A stretch of DNA of 64,000 bases, taken from NCBI RefSeq assembly GCF_001304615.2, contig NZ_CP032683.1, positions 992,001 through 1,056,000 of the forward strand. Direction: 5' to 3'. The notes beneath the pieces were generated by a model. It ran no database searches, was not told the DNA's origin, and worked only from the letters and a program-made list of their open reading frames with translations. How positions within the stretch are numbered: position 1 is the first letter of the stretch; each line of letters starts with the position of its first letter. The translations under genes were made by a program, and so were the position numbers. This document shows, one piece after another, positions 1-8,406 of the stretch. The stretch comes from Methanosarcina flavescens. GTDB taxonomy: Archaea > Halobacteriota > Methanosarcinia > Methanosarcinales > Methanosarcinaceae.

Positions 1-1023
1 TATGTGAATTGGACAGGGGATATCGAACTGGTCAAGCTGCTGGAAAACAATGTGGATCGGGCGCTTGAATGGATCGATGTTCACGCCAACATGGAAGGAA
101 ATGGCTTTATCTACTATGCGGTGAAATCCCCATTAGGTATTTACAATCATGGTTGGAAAGACTCTCCCGACTCTATCAGCCGTTCAGATGGAACTCTGGC
201 AAAACAACCTATTGCCGTTGCCGAAGCACAGGGATATGTGTATATGGCAAAAAAAGGACTCGCACCGCTTTTCAGACGGATAGGTCGAAAAAGCGACGCT
301 GCCAGACTGGAGAGGGAAGCAGAGGAACTGAAAGAAAGGTTTAACCGTGAGTTCTGGATGGAAGACAAGCAATTTTTCGCCCAGGCACTGGATGCTGACG
401 GCGTGTGCGACGTGATATCATCTAATCCAGCGCAGTGTTTGTGGACAGAAATCATTGATCAAAGATACGCAAAATGTCTGGTCAACAGGATCTTCAGAGA
501 CGATATGTTCACCGAATGGGGGATTCGCACGCTGTCCTCGAAGGAGAAGCGATACAACCCTCTAGGCTATCACAACGGCACGGTCTGGCCTCATGACAAT
601 GCGATAATTACTATGGGCTTGAGAAAGTACGGGTTCATCAAAGAGATGTCCTTATTATTTACAGGCATGTATGAGGCGGCAAGAGAGTTCGACGACTTCC
701 GTCTGCCGGAATGCTTTGGTGGGCTGACGCGCTCAGAGTATGGTATCCCTGTTAAATACCCGGTAGCCTGTAGCCCGCAGGCGTGGGCATCCGGTGCCAT
801 ACCATTTATGTTAACCGCCTGCCTGGGCATAACTCCTGATGCTCTGAATAACCGGCTAATTATCAATAGACCTCATCTGCCTTCATGGCTGGATAACGTG
901 CAGTTCAACAACGTGAAGGTTGGCAACACTTTGACGGATCTGAATTTCAGGCGCGTTGAAGAAGAGACACTGGTTAACGTATCCAAGAGGAGTGGGGATA
1001 TTAATGTGCTCATAAAGTATTAA
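1..1023 (+). CDS. Amylo-alpha-1,6-glucosidase / glycogen debranching-type protein, C-terminal part
   Basis: The reading frame is open to the left edge, so the 5' end lies outside the window and the GTG at 4 is probably internal. The visible 340 residues look like the (alpha/alpha)6-barrel catalytic domain of archaeal and bacterial debranching-type glycosidases. Supporting motifs are GWKDSPDSISRSDGTLA near residue 50, a YHNGTVWPHDN segment near 192 and CSPQAWASGA near 257. Members of this family usually have about 700 residues, so roughly half is present. The family hydrolyses alpha-1,6 branch points or related alpha-glucosides in the cytoplasm; the exact substrate cannot be read from sequence. 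The GH130-type gene at 3492-4556 fits a small carbohydrate locus, although it lies on the other strand. Confidence 0.8.
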   Translation, partial: YVNWTGDIELVKLLENNVDRALEWIDVHANMEGNGFIYYAVKSPLGIYNHGWKDSPDSISRSDGTLAKQPIAVAEAQGYVYMAKKGLAPLFRRIGRKSDAARLEREAEELKERFNREFWMEDKQFFAQALDADGVCDVISSNPAQCLWTEIIDQRYAKCLVNRIFRDDMFTEWGIRTLSSKEKRYNPLGYHNGTVWPHDNAIITMGLRKYGFIKEMSLLFTGMYEAAREFDDFRLPECFGGLTRSEYGIPVKYPVACSPQAWASGAIPFMLTACLGITPDALNNRLIINRPHLPSWLDNVQFNNVKVGNTLTDLNFRRVEEETLVNVSKRSGDINVLIKY

Positions 1024-1076
1024 CGCCGGAACTGAACGGAAAGAAATTGAAGAAAACAGAATTAACAATAAAATCA

Positions 1077-1086
1077 GGGGGGGGGG
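1077..1086. repeat. G10 homopolymer in intergenic DNA
   Basis: Ten consecutive G residues lie between the debranching gene and the Old Yellow Enzyme gene. No gene spans the tract. It is prone to slippage and sequencing error. The rest of this 248-base gap shows only the purine-rich ribosome binding site before 1272. Confidence 0.6.
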
Positions 1087-1271
1087 CATATGGCAAAAAC
1101 ATCAATGTAACCATAAGCGTCTGCCTCATACCGGAAAAATAAAGGAATTTTTCTGATCCAAAAGCATGTCATTTAAGTTTATGGATTATGATCTCTCCAC
1201 CGAGAGCGAGAAAATAAGAAAATCTGAGAAACTCGAACTGGCAACCAGTCAGGCTTAAAGAGGGGGTTATC

Positions 1272-2363
1272 ATGGAAAGAGACATAAACCTTTTTTCACA
1301 GTATAAGATGGGCGATCTCATACTGCCAAACCGTATAGTAATGGCGCCAATGACTCGCAACCGCGCAGGGGATGGCGATGTTCCGGTTCCTTTGATGGCT
1401 ACTTATTATGTGCAGCGAGCCTCTGCCGGCATGATTATCACCGAGGGTTCGCAGGTTAGCCCACAAGGAGTGGGCTACATTCATACACCAGGTATTTACT
1501 CTGCAGCACAGGTCGCTGGCTGGAAAAAGGTGACGGACGCCGTCCACCAGGCTGGCGGCAGGATTTTCATCCAGCTCTGGCACGTAGGGCGAATCTCTCA
1601 CCCCGACCTCCTGGGGGGCGCTCTGCCCGTTGCACCATCCGCGCTACCAGTCGAAGGTACTGTCCACACGCCAAGTGGAAAAAAGCCAATACCAGTACCC
1701 AGGGCTCTTGAAACCAACGAAATACCGGACATCGTCAGACAGTTCCGGCAGGCAGCAGAAAACGCCAAAACGGCGGGTTTCGATGGCGTAGAAATTCATG
1801 GCGCTAACGGCTACCTCCTTGACCAGTTCCTGCGGAGCGGATCTAACACGCGAACTGATGAGTACGGCGGTAGCCTTGAGAACCGTGCCCGTCTGCCTCT
1901 TGAAGTCGCAAAAGCTGTAATTGAGGTATGGGGTGGCAACCGTGTTGGCTATCGCATCTCTCCTCACAATACCGGTCATTCTATGTCGGATGCTAATCCA
2001 AGGGAAACATTTTCCTATCTCGCCAGAGAGCTTAACAAAATCGGCATGGGGTACCTTCATCTAATCGAGCCTATCGGAGGCAGGATGGGGTTTGTGCCAC
2101 CCAAAACACGGCTTGGGCCTACCCTGCGCAAAATTTTTGAAAGGACGCTAATACTGAACGGCGGCTATGATCTCCAGAGTGGAAACGAAGCTATTGCCAG
2201 CGGCGAAGCCGACCTGATATCTTTCGGGGTACCATTCCTCGCAAATCCTGACCTGCCGGAGCGTTTCAGGCAAAATGCGCCGCTAAACGAGCCAGACGTG
2301 GCTACATTCTACGTGGGCGGCGAGAAAGGCTACACGGACTATCCGACACTGACCGATAGATGA
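1272..2363 (+). CDS. Old Yellow Enzyme family alkene reductase (NemA/OYE-like)
   Basis: This 363-residue protein is a complete FMN-binding TIM barrel of the Old Yellow Enzyme family. Visible family marks are the N-terminal LPNRIVMAPMTRNRA, the FMN-contact segment IQLWHVGRISHP, the active-site block HGANGYLLDQFLRSGSNTR with the substrate-binding His and Asn and catalytic Tyr, and the following RTDEYGGSLENR. Such enzymes reduce activated C=C bonds, quinones, nitro compounds or N-ethylmaleimide with NAD(P)H. The ATG at 1272 is preceded by the purine-rich stretch AAAGAGGGGG, a good ribosome binding site. The sequence resembles bacterial NemA-type enzymes more than archaeal proteins known to me, so horizontal acquisition is likely. 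The physiological substrate is unknown. Confidence 0.93.
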   Translation: MERDINLFSQYKMGDLILPNRIVMAPMTRNRAGDGDVPVPLMATYYVQRASAGMIITEGSQVSPQGVGYIHTPGIYSAAQVAGWKKVTDAVHQAGGRIFIQLWHVGRISHPDLLGGALPVAPSALPVEGTVHTPSGKKPIPVPRALETNEIPDIVRQFRQAAENAKTAGFDGVEIHGANGYLLDQFLRSGSNTRTDEYGGSLENRARLPLEVAKAVIEVWGGNRVGYRISPHNTGHSMSDANPRETFSYLARELNKIGMGYLHLIEPIGGRMGFVPPKTRLGPTLRKIFERTLILNGGYDLQSGNEAIASGEADLISFGVPFLANPDLPERFRQNAPLNEPDVATFYVGGEKGYTDYPTLTDR

Positions 2364-2584
2364 TGATTAAAAAGGTTTTACTGTAAGTCTGCGAGGATGG
2401 ATAGTTTACAGGTTCTACATTAGCTGAAAAAAATCTCATATCTCGAAGATTTTGCACAACTGGTGCTGACCTTCGGACTGGTCTCAGAGCTTACTGAAAA
2501 TTTATCCCAACCCCGCAGACTATAGAGAACTCTCTTATTTTTCTTTTAACAAATTACATTGCTAATTTTACATCACATAGTGCC

Positions 2585-2896
2585 TTATGGAATACTAAAT
2601 ACGTTTTTCATTGTGCTCAGTTTTATCTCATCACACAATTCTTTCAGTTTCACAAAAGCTGCTTTAAATTCCGGCTGCTGCCGCCATGCCTGCACGCAAG
2701 CTGGAGTTTTCCACGGACCAAATGATATAAACCGGTTCTTTTGCTCTAAATCTTGCAACAGGACAGCTCCAGTGTTACACATCTCATTAGCCTTAGTCCA
2801 GTTAGCCAGATCCGTCCAGATTTTCAGAAATTCTTCCTCTTTCCCCTGTTTCACAGACCAGATCTCAGCTGCATATATTATTTCTTTATCCCCCAT
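2585..2896 (-). CDS. Antibiotic biosynthesis monooxygenase (ABM) domain protein
   Basis: A 103-residue single-domain protein of the dimeric alpha+beta barrel (ABM) type. It begins with an AAEIWSVKQGKEEEFLKIW strand-helix, and its middle RFISFGPWKTPACVQAWR is typical of small ABM proteins. These proteins act as cofactor-free monooxygenases, haem-degrading proteins or stress proteins, and the role here is open. The start is supported by GGGTGA seven bases upstream of the ATG. An AT-rich stretch containing ATATATAG around 2940-2960 could be its promoter. It faces the OYE gene tail to tail. Confidence 0.75.
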   Translation of the reverse strand: MGDKEIIYAAEIWSVKQGKEEEFLKIWTDLANWTKANEMCNTGAVLLQDLEQKNRFISFGPWKTPACVQAWRQQPEFKAAFVKLKELCDEIKLSTMKNVFSIP

Positions 2897-3215
2897 TGTC
2901 TTTCACCCGTCGAATTTATATTCCCCATATAGACTTGTGAAATATATAGTTATATACTTATGGTTATTATTTTGTTCCAAAATTATTTCGCATTTCCTGT
3001 TTGATTTTCCTGAAGCCTCTTAGTTATCAGATCTTTTTTTAATTACAGGGCTCATATTTAGTAATAATAGAAATAGACAGGGCCATAAGTTCCTTATGTT
3101 TCCGTGAAAGACAACCAGCTTCAAATACTTACCTTTATAATTCAAGAAAAGAATTATAATTGCTGCAATTTCTAAAAATCGGGAATGATGCCGTTTTCTA
3201 TCATTCATACTTTGA
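2897..3215. other. Intergenic region without recognised gene
   Basis: AT-rich DNA. The first 60 bases probably hold the promoter of the ABM gene, with TATA-like runs at 2940-2960. A minus-strand open frame (3020-3250) encodes a leucine/isoleucine-rich peptide but has no family resemblance and no ribosome binding site, so I do not call it. Confidence 0.4.
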
Positions 3216-3476
3216 TTATAGGTTTTGGAGCGAATTCGCAGATAACTCAAGCAATTTTGATAAAAAATAGGAGCCTGGGCGTAAGAATCTCTTAACGCCC
3301 CTGTTTACGCCGAAGTTCTTACGCCCTTCGCTCATCTTCCGGTTTTTGTCGATTTTCTCTTTCGCGAGCCTCGTGACAAGCTCAAGACCAGATTTGACTT
3401 CTTCGATGGGCTTCGTCTCGAACATGCCCGCGGCGACAGCCTTGGACCAGATTTCATACCCTACCCTGGTGCGGAC
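3216..3476 (-). pseudogene. Unrecognised gene fragment with coding-like composition
   Basis: A frame open from just after a TGA at 3477-3479 encodes about 86 residues, including an internal ATG at 3425. The first 60 residues (YEIWSKAVAAGMFETKPIEE, then a lysine-rich helix) use GC-rich third positions quite unlike the surrounding AT-rich DNA. This suggests the 3' remnant of a real gene whose front is gone. No family was recognised. It could instead be a short intact gene starting at 3425, but no ribosome binding site is seen there. Confidence 0.3.
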
Positions 3477-3491
3477 TCAATAATGAAAACA

Positions 3492-4556
3492 TCAACCACG
3501 TACTGATGGAGTTTCATTTTTGACTTTTATTTTAATGTCACCTTTTTTGGCATCACTTGAAAGCCCACTGTTTTCTTCAAACCATCTACAGTAATCCTCT
3601 GGGCATTGAGTTTCCGGGCATTGATGTATGTACTCCAGGACATCACTCATTTTTGCAGTAGCTAATGACACAGAAGTGTCCGCACTTCCGTAATAAATAC
3701 GGAGTTCATCATCTACAACAACCCATCCGCAGGGGAAAACAACATCATTAACATCCCCACTGCGTTCATACATTTCACGCGGTCCGAAAACCCAGCCTTC
3801 CGACCTGTGGAGCACTTTTCTGGGATCCTCAAGATCAAGAAGAGCTAGCCCAAGCCTATAACTTGCTTTAGCCGTTGTCTGGCGTACTCCATGATACATA
3901 ATTAGCCATCCATCAGGTGTACGTAGTGGCTGCGGGGATAATCCGATTTTTCGGGCGTCCCACCATCCACCTTCTCGAGCATATAGAAGAACTTCGTGTT
4001 CTCCCCAGTATTTCATATCTGGAGAAAAGGATATCCAGATATTTGCCTTTGCACCCGCCATACCAGATACAGGCCTGTGTAACATTGCCCATTTGCCTTT
4101 AAATCTTACAGGAAAAACAGCAGCATCTTTATTTTCAGGCGGCAGGGTAGCTCCTACCCGGTCAAAATTACGGAAATCTTCGGTAAATGCAAGAGCTGTT
4201 AATGGACCGGAATCAGAAAAAGCCGTATATGCTACAGCCCATTTTCCCATCTCGTCTATATAAGTTATACGCGGATCTTCAATGCCGTATATTTCTTCAG
4301 GGTAATTTACAGGGTCTGGCATAAAGGTTGGCTCTGGGTCAATTTCCCAGCCATCAATCCCGTTCTCACTCCTGGCTACTGTAAAGTGAGAAAAGCCTCG
4401 ATGATCCTCGACACGCACCATTAATAAAGTTGTTCCATTAACTATAGCTGCTGCAGGGTTAAATACTGAGTGAGCTCGATATGGCCAATCATCGACGGTA
4501 AGTATAGGGTTTTTAATGTTCCTCTGGAACAGCTCTCCATGGTCTTTCCACATCAT
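3492..4556 (-). CDS. GH130-family glycosidase / beta-mannoside phosphorylase-like protein
   Basis: The 354-residue protein is a five-bladed beta-propeller of the GH130 (PH1107-related) type. Typical segments are YRAHSVFNPAAAIVNG near residue 26, RVEDHRGFSHF near 48, YGIEDPRIT near 91, HRPVSG near 160, GGWWDARKIGLSPQP near 197 and VNDVVFPCGWVV near 270. The family phosphorolyses or hydrolyses beta-1,2- or beta-1,4-mannosides. Substrate specificity cannot be assigned from what is visible. The start ATG-ATG at 4556 follows GAGGTAG. Together with the debranching-type gene at the window start it suggests intracellular oligosaccharide turnover. Confidence 0.88.
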   Translation of the reverse strand: MMWKDHGELFQRNIKNPILTVDDWPYRAHSVFNPAAAIVNGTTLLMVRVEDHRGFSHFTVARSENGIDGWEIDPEPTFMPDPVNYPEEIYGIEDPRITYIDEMGKWAVAYTAFSDSGPLTALAFTEDFRNFDRVGATLPPENKDAAVFPVRFKGKWAMLHRPVSGMAGAKANIWISFSPDMKYWGEHEVLLYAREGGWWDARKIGLSPQPLRTPDGWLIMYHGVRQTTAKASYRLGLALLDLEDPRKVLHRSEGWVFGPREMYERSGDVNDVVFPCGWVVVDDELRIYYGSADTSVSLATAKMSDVLEYIHQCPETQCPEDYCRWFEENSGLSSDAKKGDIKIKVKNETPSVRG

Positions 4557-4650
4557 ATCTACCTCATTCTACCTGATTTGTTAATAGCGGCTCCTTTTTG
4601 CAGAGCATGTCACTTACTTAGGTTGGACACTGTACTGAAAAATTATTTTT

Positions 4651-4667
4651 GAGCTCTGTAGAAATCT
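4651..4667. repeat. Solitary insertion-element end (GGCTCTGTAGAAA family)
   Basis: GAGCTCTGTAGAAATCT matches the terminal inverted repeat of the elements at 44292-44885, 46990-47109 and 50854-51134 except for one or two bases. No partner end is found within the next 600 bases. It is probably a remnant of a deleted copy. Confidence 0.4.
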
Positions 4668-4987
4668 TCAGAATAAAAAAGCTCCAATTATTGAAATGAA
4701 CTACGTCATATATTTATTTCTATATTTTTCAGCCTAATGAAGTTAATTGAAAACCTATCGAAAAATGCGTGACCTCCTATAATATTAAATTTTTTAAGGA
4801 ATGTGCTCGAACCCGGTGAAATGTTATCCGGCTAAAAAAAGTTAAATAAATTTCTTAATAACTGTCTTTAAAATATATTGAAACACAGCATCAGTTGGTA
4901 GGAGTAGCGCAGTATTAGTTAGTAGAAGAAAAGATGGAAACTAACATTAATAAGGTTTTATAAATCTATTACCAGCCTTAGTAAATT

Positions 4988-5026
4988 TAACAAAGAGCCT
5001 CGATTTTCCAGATGGGCTCTTTGTTA
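4988..5026. terminator. Perfect 12-bp stem-loop
   Basis: TAACAAAGAGCC at 4988-4999 is the exact reverse complement of GGCTCTTTGTTA at 5015-5026, with a 15-base loop. A T-rich stretch follows on the plus strand. It could be a transcription end for the minus-strand coiled-coil/aldehyde dehydrogenase unit or part of the neighbouring element relic. The structure is certain and the role is not. Confidence 0.4.
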
Positions 5027-5048
5027 CCAAATTTCTTTTTAATTCCGG

Positions 5049-5128
5049 TAGAGTTGACGTATTCCTCATCCACCTGCCAGCCTGCGGCTGTCGAGGAAGG
5101 TGTCTCCTGCTTATGACGATGAAGCTCC
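5049..5128 (+). mobile_element. Relic resembling an IS200/IS605 (TnpB) element end
   Basis: The segment shares an ordered set of blocks with 15669-15745: GAGT.GA, a CCTC block, a GC-rich GCGGCTG block, GAGGAAGG.GTC and a CTTATGA-type block. Such C-rich hairpin segments with GAGGAAGG are found downstream of tnpB genes in Methanosarcina IS200/IS605 elements. No tnpB reading frame remains. Assignment to IS605 is from memory of the pattern; the similarity between the two copies is seen directly. Confidence 0.35.
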
Positions 5129-5267
5129 ATTTGGAGTGAGAATTTGGAGTGAGATATTTAATAGGCTTAAACACAGGCTTACCGATTTTAATATTCTATG
5201 TATTTTATACAAAGATCATGGCTGCCATATTCTATGTAAAAAGGATCAGTATTAAACCGTGTAGCAC

Positions 5268-5648
5268 TTAGTCCGGTTTACTCATTCTTTTTCTTCTTAT
5301 TTCTTCTCTGATCTCTGCGAGTTTACTGCGAGCATCATTATATTCGTTCCTTAGAGTATCAATGTCCGCCGGAATGGTTTTTATCCTTGCCTCTACCAGT
5401 TCCCTCATCTGTTCATCTTCGATTTCGTCAGATAATTTGCAGCTTAAATCTTCTTTAATCTGTCCTACCTCTTCGAGGTATTCATCGAATTTATCGACAA
5501 AGCCTGTCATTTTTAATTCTCTGGCTACAGTTTGCAAACTCTCTAATTCATCTATAAGAGCATCTGAACTTCTATCCAAATCGTTCATTTTCTGTTCTAA
5601 TCGGGTTAATCTGGACATTATATCCTGTTCAGTTGATTCAGACAACAC
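5268..5648 (-). CDS. Small coiled-coil protein of unknown function
   Basis: A 126-residue, highly charged protein with heptad-like patterns at residues 5-50 and 90-122 (LTRLEQKMNDLDRSSDALIDEL and SKLAEIREEIRRKR). No membrane segment, cysteine motif or known domain is visible. It lies 53 bases downstream of the aldehyde dehydrogenase on the same strand and may be cotranscribed. I do not recognise a family. Confidence 0.6.
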   Translation of the reverse strand: MLSESTEQDIMSRLTRLEQKMNDLDRSSDALIDELESLQTVARELKMTGFVDKFDEYLEEVGQIKEDLSCKLSDEIEDEQMRELVEARIKTIPADIDTLRNEYNDARSKLAEIREEIRRKRMSKPD

Positions 5649-5701
5649 ATTTCCCCCTAACTATTGAATGTCAAAGACACTACTTATCTAAAAATTCTTC
5701 A

Positions 5702-7066
5702 TTATTTATTGACAACGACAGTCTTTATATTTACAAATTCCCTGAACCCATACTGGGAAAGTTCTCGCCCCACTCCGGATTTTTTCACTCCACCAAAAGG
5801 CAGCCTAGGATCGGATTTAATCATTCCATTGATAGATATAGACCCACACTTTATTCTTTTTGCGAGCCTTTCAGCTCTTTCCAGGTCTTGAGACCAGAGT
5901 TTGGCCGCGAGCCCGTATATGGTAGAATTTGCAATTTCTACAGCCTCATTCTCGTCTTCTACAGTAATTATTGGGGCGATTGGCCCGAAAACCTCGACAT
6001 TGCATACTTCCATATCTATACTGGCTGCAGGGATAATAACAGGATTGAAGAAAAAACCTCTTTCAGGTTTTTCTCCGTAGATATGGGGTTTTGCACCTTT
6101 CTTTTTCGCATCTCTCAAAACCCTATCAAGACTATCGATAAATTCTTTCTTTGCAATCGGCCCTATATCGGTTTCCTCATCCATAGGATCCCCGATTTTC
6201 AATTCCTGCACGCGGCGTTCAAATGCCTTGATGAAATCCACGACAATATCCTCTACAACAATGAGCCGCTTGGCTGCGATACAGCTCTGCCCGGCATTCA
6301 GGAAGCGTGACCTTACGGCCGCCTGTGCAGCTTTCTCAATGTCAGCATCCTCAAGCACTATAAAAGGATCTGAGCCTCCCAATTCCAGCACTAAAGGCTT
6401 GATCAACCCTCCGGCAAGTTCCCCTATCTCTGAGCCTGCGCCTATACTGCCGGTGAGCGAAACTCCATCTACCAGTTCTTCCTTAATAATCTGCATGGCA
6501 GTTTTAGAGTCAATTAACAGGGAACTAAAAACGTTTTCTGGAAACCCGGCTTCAATAAAAACTTTCTCAATCTCCAGTGCCGACTTCGGCACATTTGATG
6601 CATGTTTTATAACGCATACATTCCCTGCGCACATTGCGGGCACTGCAAACCTGAAGACCTGCCAGAACGGAAAATTCCAGGGCATGATCCCGAAAATTAT
6701 CCCCAGTGGCTCAAAAGTTACATAGCTCTTCTCAGCTCCTGTATCCACAATCTCATCTTTCAGAAGTCTTGCTGCGTTTTCTGCGTAATAATCACAGAGC
6801 TGGGCGCATTTTTCAATCTCATGCCTTGACTGCCTGATAGGTTTTCCCATTTCCTTAGTAATAATTTCGGCATAGATCTCAGTATTTTGCCGAAGGACAC
6901 TGGAGACTCGTGTGAAATGCTTTGCCCTTTCCTCCACAGGCATTAAACTCCAAACTAAAAAAGCGGCCCTGGAATTTTCAATCCGGGCTCTACATTCCCC
7001 GAGTGAAAATGAGTCATATGTCCAGTTTACCTCTTCAGTATAAGGGTTAATTGACTTAATTTTCAT
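5702..7066 (-). CDS. NAD(P)-dependent aldehyde dehydrogenase, succinate-semialdehyde dehydrogenase type
   Basis: A full-length 454-residue ALDH-superfamily enzyme. Visible marks are the substrate-channel motif GIMPWNFPFWQVFR near residue 126, the nucleotide-binding loop GSIGAGSEIG at about 206, the general-base Glu in LELGGSDPF at about 228 and the catalytic Cys in NAGQSCIAAKR at about 262. The C-terminal PFGGVKKSGVGRE is the usual oligomerisation segment. The closest pattern is the succinate-semialdehyde/lactaldehyde dehydrogenase group, but the substrate is not certain. The ATG follows GGGGGGAG, a strong ribosome binding site. The coiled-coil gene follows on the same strand. Confidence 0.9.
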   Translation of the reverse strand: MKIKSINPYTEEVNWTYDSFSLGECRARIENSRAAFLVWSLMPVEERAKHFTRVSSVLRQNTEIYAEIITKEMGKPIRQSRHEIEKCAQLCDYYAENAARLLKDEIVDTGAEKSYVTFEPLGIIFGIMPWNFPFWQVFRFAVPAMCAGNVCVIKHASNVPKSALEIEKVFIEAGFPENVFSSLLIDSKTAMQIIKEELVDGVSLTGSIGAGSEIGELAGGLIKPLVLELGGSDPFIVLEDADIEKAAQAAVRSRFLNAGQSCIAAKRLIVVEDIVVDFIKAFERRVQELKIGDPMDEETDIGPIAKKEFIDSLDRVLRDAKKKGAKPHIYGEKPERGFFFNPVIIPAASIDMEVCNVEVFGPIAPIITVEDENEAVEIANSTIYGLAAKLWSQDLERAERLAKRIKCGSISINGMIKSDPRLPFGGVKKSGVGRELSQYGFREFVNIKTVVVNK

Positions 7067-7299
7067 ACTCCCCCCGAAAAAGAGTCATTATTAGTATTGA
7101 AATTCCCAGTATTATAAATTAAGGAGAAATAAAATCTGAAGAGGAAGAAACATCTTGAGTTCAACATTAAAACCGATTTTTGGAGGAAAGAAAGCTGCCG
7201 ATTAAAAATAAGAGAAGAATTATGCTCAGAGCCCACAAGGACAGGATATCCTTCACTTCAAACAAAAGATTTATTCCATAGTCTCAAAGATAACTACTC

Positions 7300-8406
7300 A
7301 TGAATTCTAGCGATGAGGTTGTCGGTTCTTTAGGTCAGGATCTCAGGAGCGGCCAGTCATATGATTTTGCGGTAAGTCTTGGAGCAGCCTGCATAGTTGC
7401 CAGTAAAATGGAACAGAATAGCCTGAGGCTTTTTGCAGGACCTTTTGACTGGATAGTAGGATCTCCCGAAAGAGTAAACTATTTAATAAAAAATAATTTT
7501 GAGAGTTTTTTTCGGTATGAGAACCTGGAAATCGAGGGAAGGAGAGATGGGAAATTTTTAGTAAGGGACAGGTTGAACTGGCTTCTATCTGTCCATGATT
7601 TTAAGGAGCTTGGAAGTAAGATCTCCAGAAGTGAGTATAGCAAGGTAATGGAGAAATATAATCGGCGAATCAACAGGTTTTATGAATGGTGCAGAAGATC
7701 CGAAAATGCCCTGTTTGTTATTTTTGTGGGATCTGAAGAGGATCTCCAAGACGTATACAGGATAAAAGAAACAATAAGTTCTGGTTTCCCACAGCTGGAT
7801 TTTGACATTTTGGTAGTTTATCTTTGCTCCGAAAAAATTTCCGAGATAAATAAAATAGACGATAATATCTACCTTGCCAGAGTATACCATGACGAGAGCA
7901 ACTGGCCAGGATCGGATTTGCACTGGAAGAATATCCTCAGCCACTTTTCCATTAATTTCTCGCATAAAACGATTTATCTTTCCAAAGTGCTTCCTTTAAA
8001 GAATAATCGCCTTGATTTTAAAAATTCTCATGGTAAGCATCATGATGATAAGAACAGGTTTGTTTATCTGGGCTTATCCAACCCTGAACCTCATGGCAGG
8101 TGGTCAGTAGGAAATAAAACAAGAATAGGGTTGAAAGTAAATACAAAACCTGAAAAAATGATCGTAAAATGTGGCTCTTATAAAAATAATAGCAGTTTAG
8201 TGTATATAAATGGAAAATGTGCAGGAAGCATGGACTTTACGAAAGGCGGTTACTCCCATGAATTTGATTTAAAAGACATTGATATGGAGAACGGTTGTTT
8301 AGTTATAGATTTTATTCATGAATCTCCAATATCTCCCCTCTCTATTGGAGAATCGGCAGATTCGAGAATGTTAGCCGTTCTATTTGATGAGATAAAATTT
8401 TCCTAA
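7300..8406 (+). CDS. DUF1796 papain-like cysteine peptidase family protein with extra C-terminal domain
   Basis: Residues 20-200 match the DUF1796 pattern: FAVSLGAACIVASKM carries the putative nucleophilic Cys and is followed by the conserved RLFAGPFDWIVGSP. The protein has 368 residues. The last 120 or so (from FVYLGLSNPEPHGRWSVGN) look like the beta-sandwich domain that often follows glycosyltransferases and starts with an E-x-HGRWS motif. The DUF1796 family is called papain-like from fold prediction, and activity is unproven as far as I know. The ATG at 7300 has no strong ribosome binding site, so a leaderless transcript is possible. The gene stands alone between divergent neighbours. Confidence 0.75.
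   Translation: MNSSDEVVGSLGQDLRSGQSYDFAVSLGAACIVASKMEQNSLRLFAGPFDWIVGSPERVNYLIKNNFESFFRYENLEIEGRRDGKFLVRDRLNWLLSVHDFKELGSKISRSEYSKVMEKYNRRINRFYEWCRRSENALFVIFVGSEEDLQDVYRIKETISSGFPQLDFDILVVYLCSEKISEINKIDDNIYLARVYHDESNWPGSDLHWKNILSHFSINFSHKTIYLSKVLPLKNNRLDFKNSHGKHHDDKNRFVYLGLSNPEPHGRWSVGNKTRIGLKVNTKPEKMIVKCGSYKNNSSLVYINGKCAGSMDFTKGGYSHEFDLKDIDMENGCLVIDFIHESPISPLSIGESADSRMLAVLFDEIKFS

Larger units (their letters stand above)
4557..5267. other. 710-base intergenic region with element relics
   Basis: No gene is supported. The region holds a solitary copy of the GGCTCTGTAGAAA-type insertion end at 4651-4667, a strong 12-bp hairpin at 4988-5026, and a segment at 5049-5128 that matches another one at 15669-15745. 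The 75-residue minus frame (4947-5174) is a low-complexity shadow of these structures. Confidence 0.55.

Noticed and set aside
2559-3023. 154-codon plus-strand frame covering the ABM gene
   Set aside because: It is the opposite-strand shadow of the ABM gene at 2585-2896, runs into AT-rich DNA and matches no family.
4947-5174. 75-codon minus-strand frame
   Set aside because: It coincides with a hairpin and an element relic, and its composition is not protein-like.
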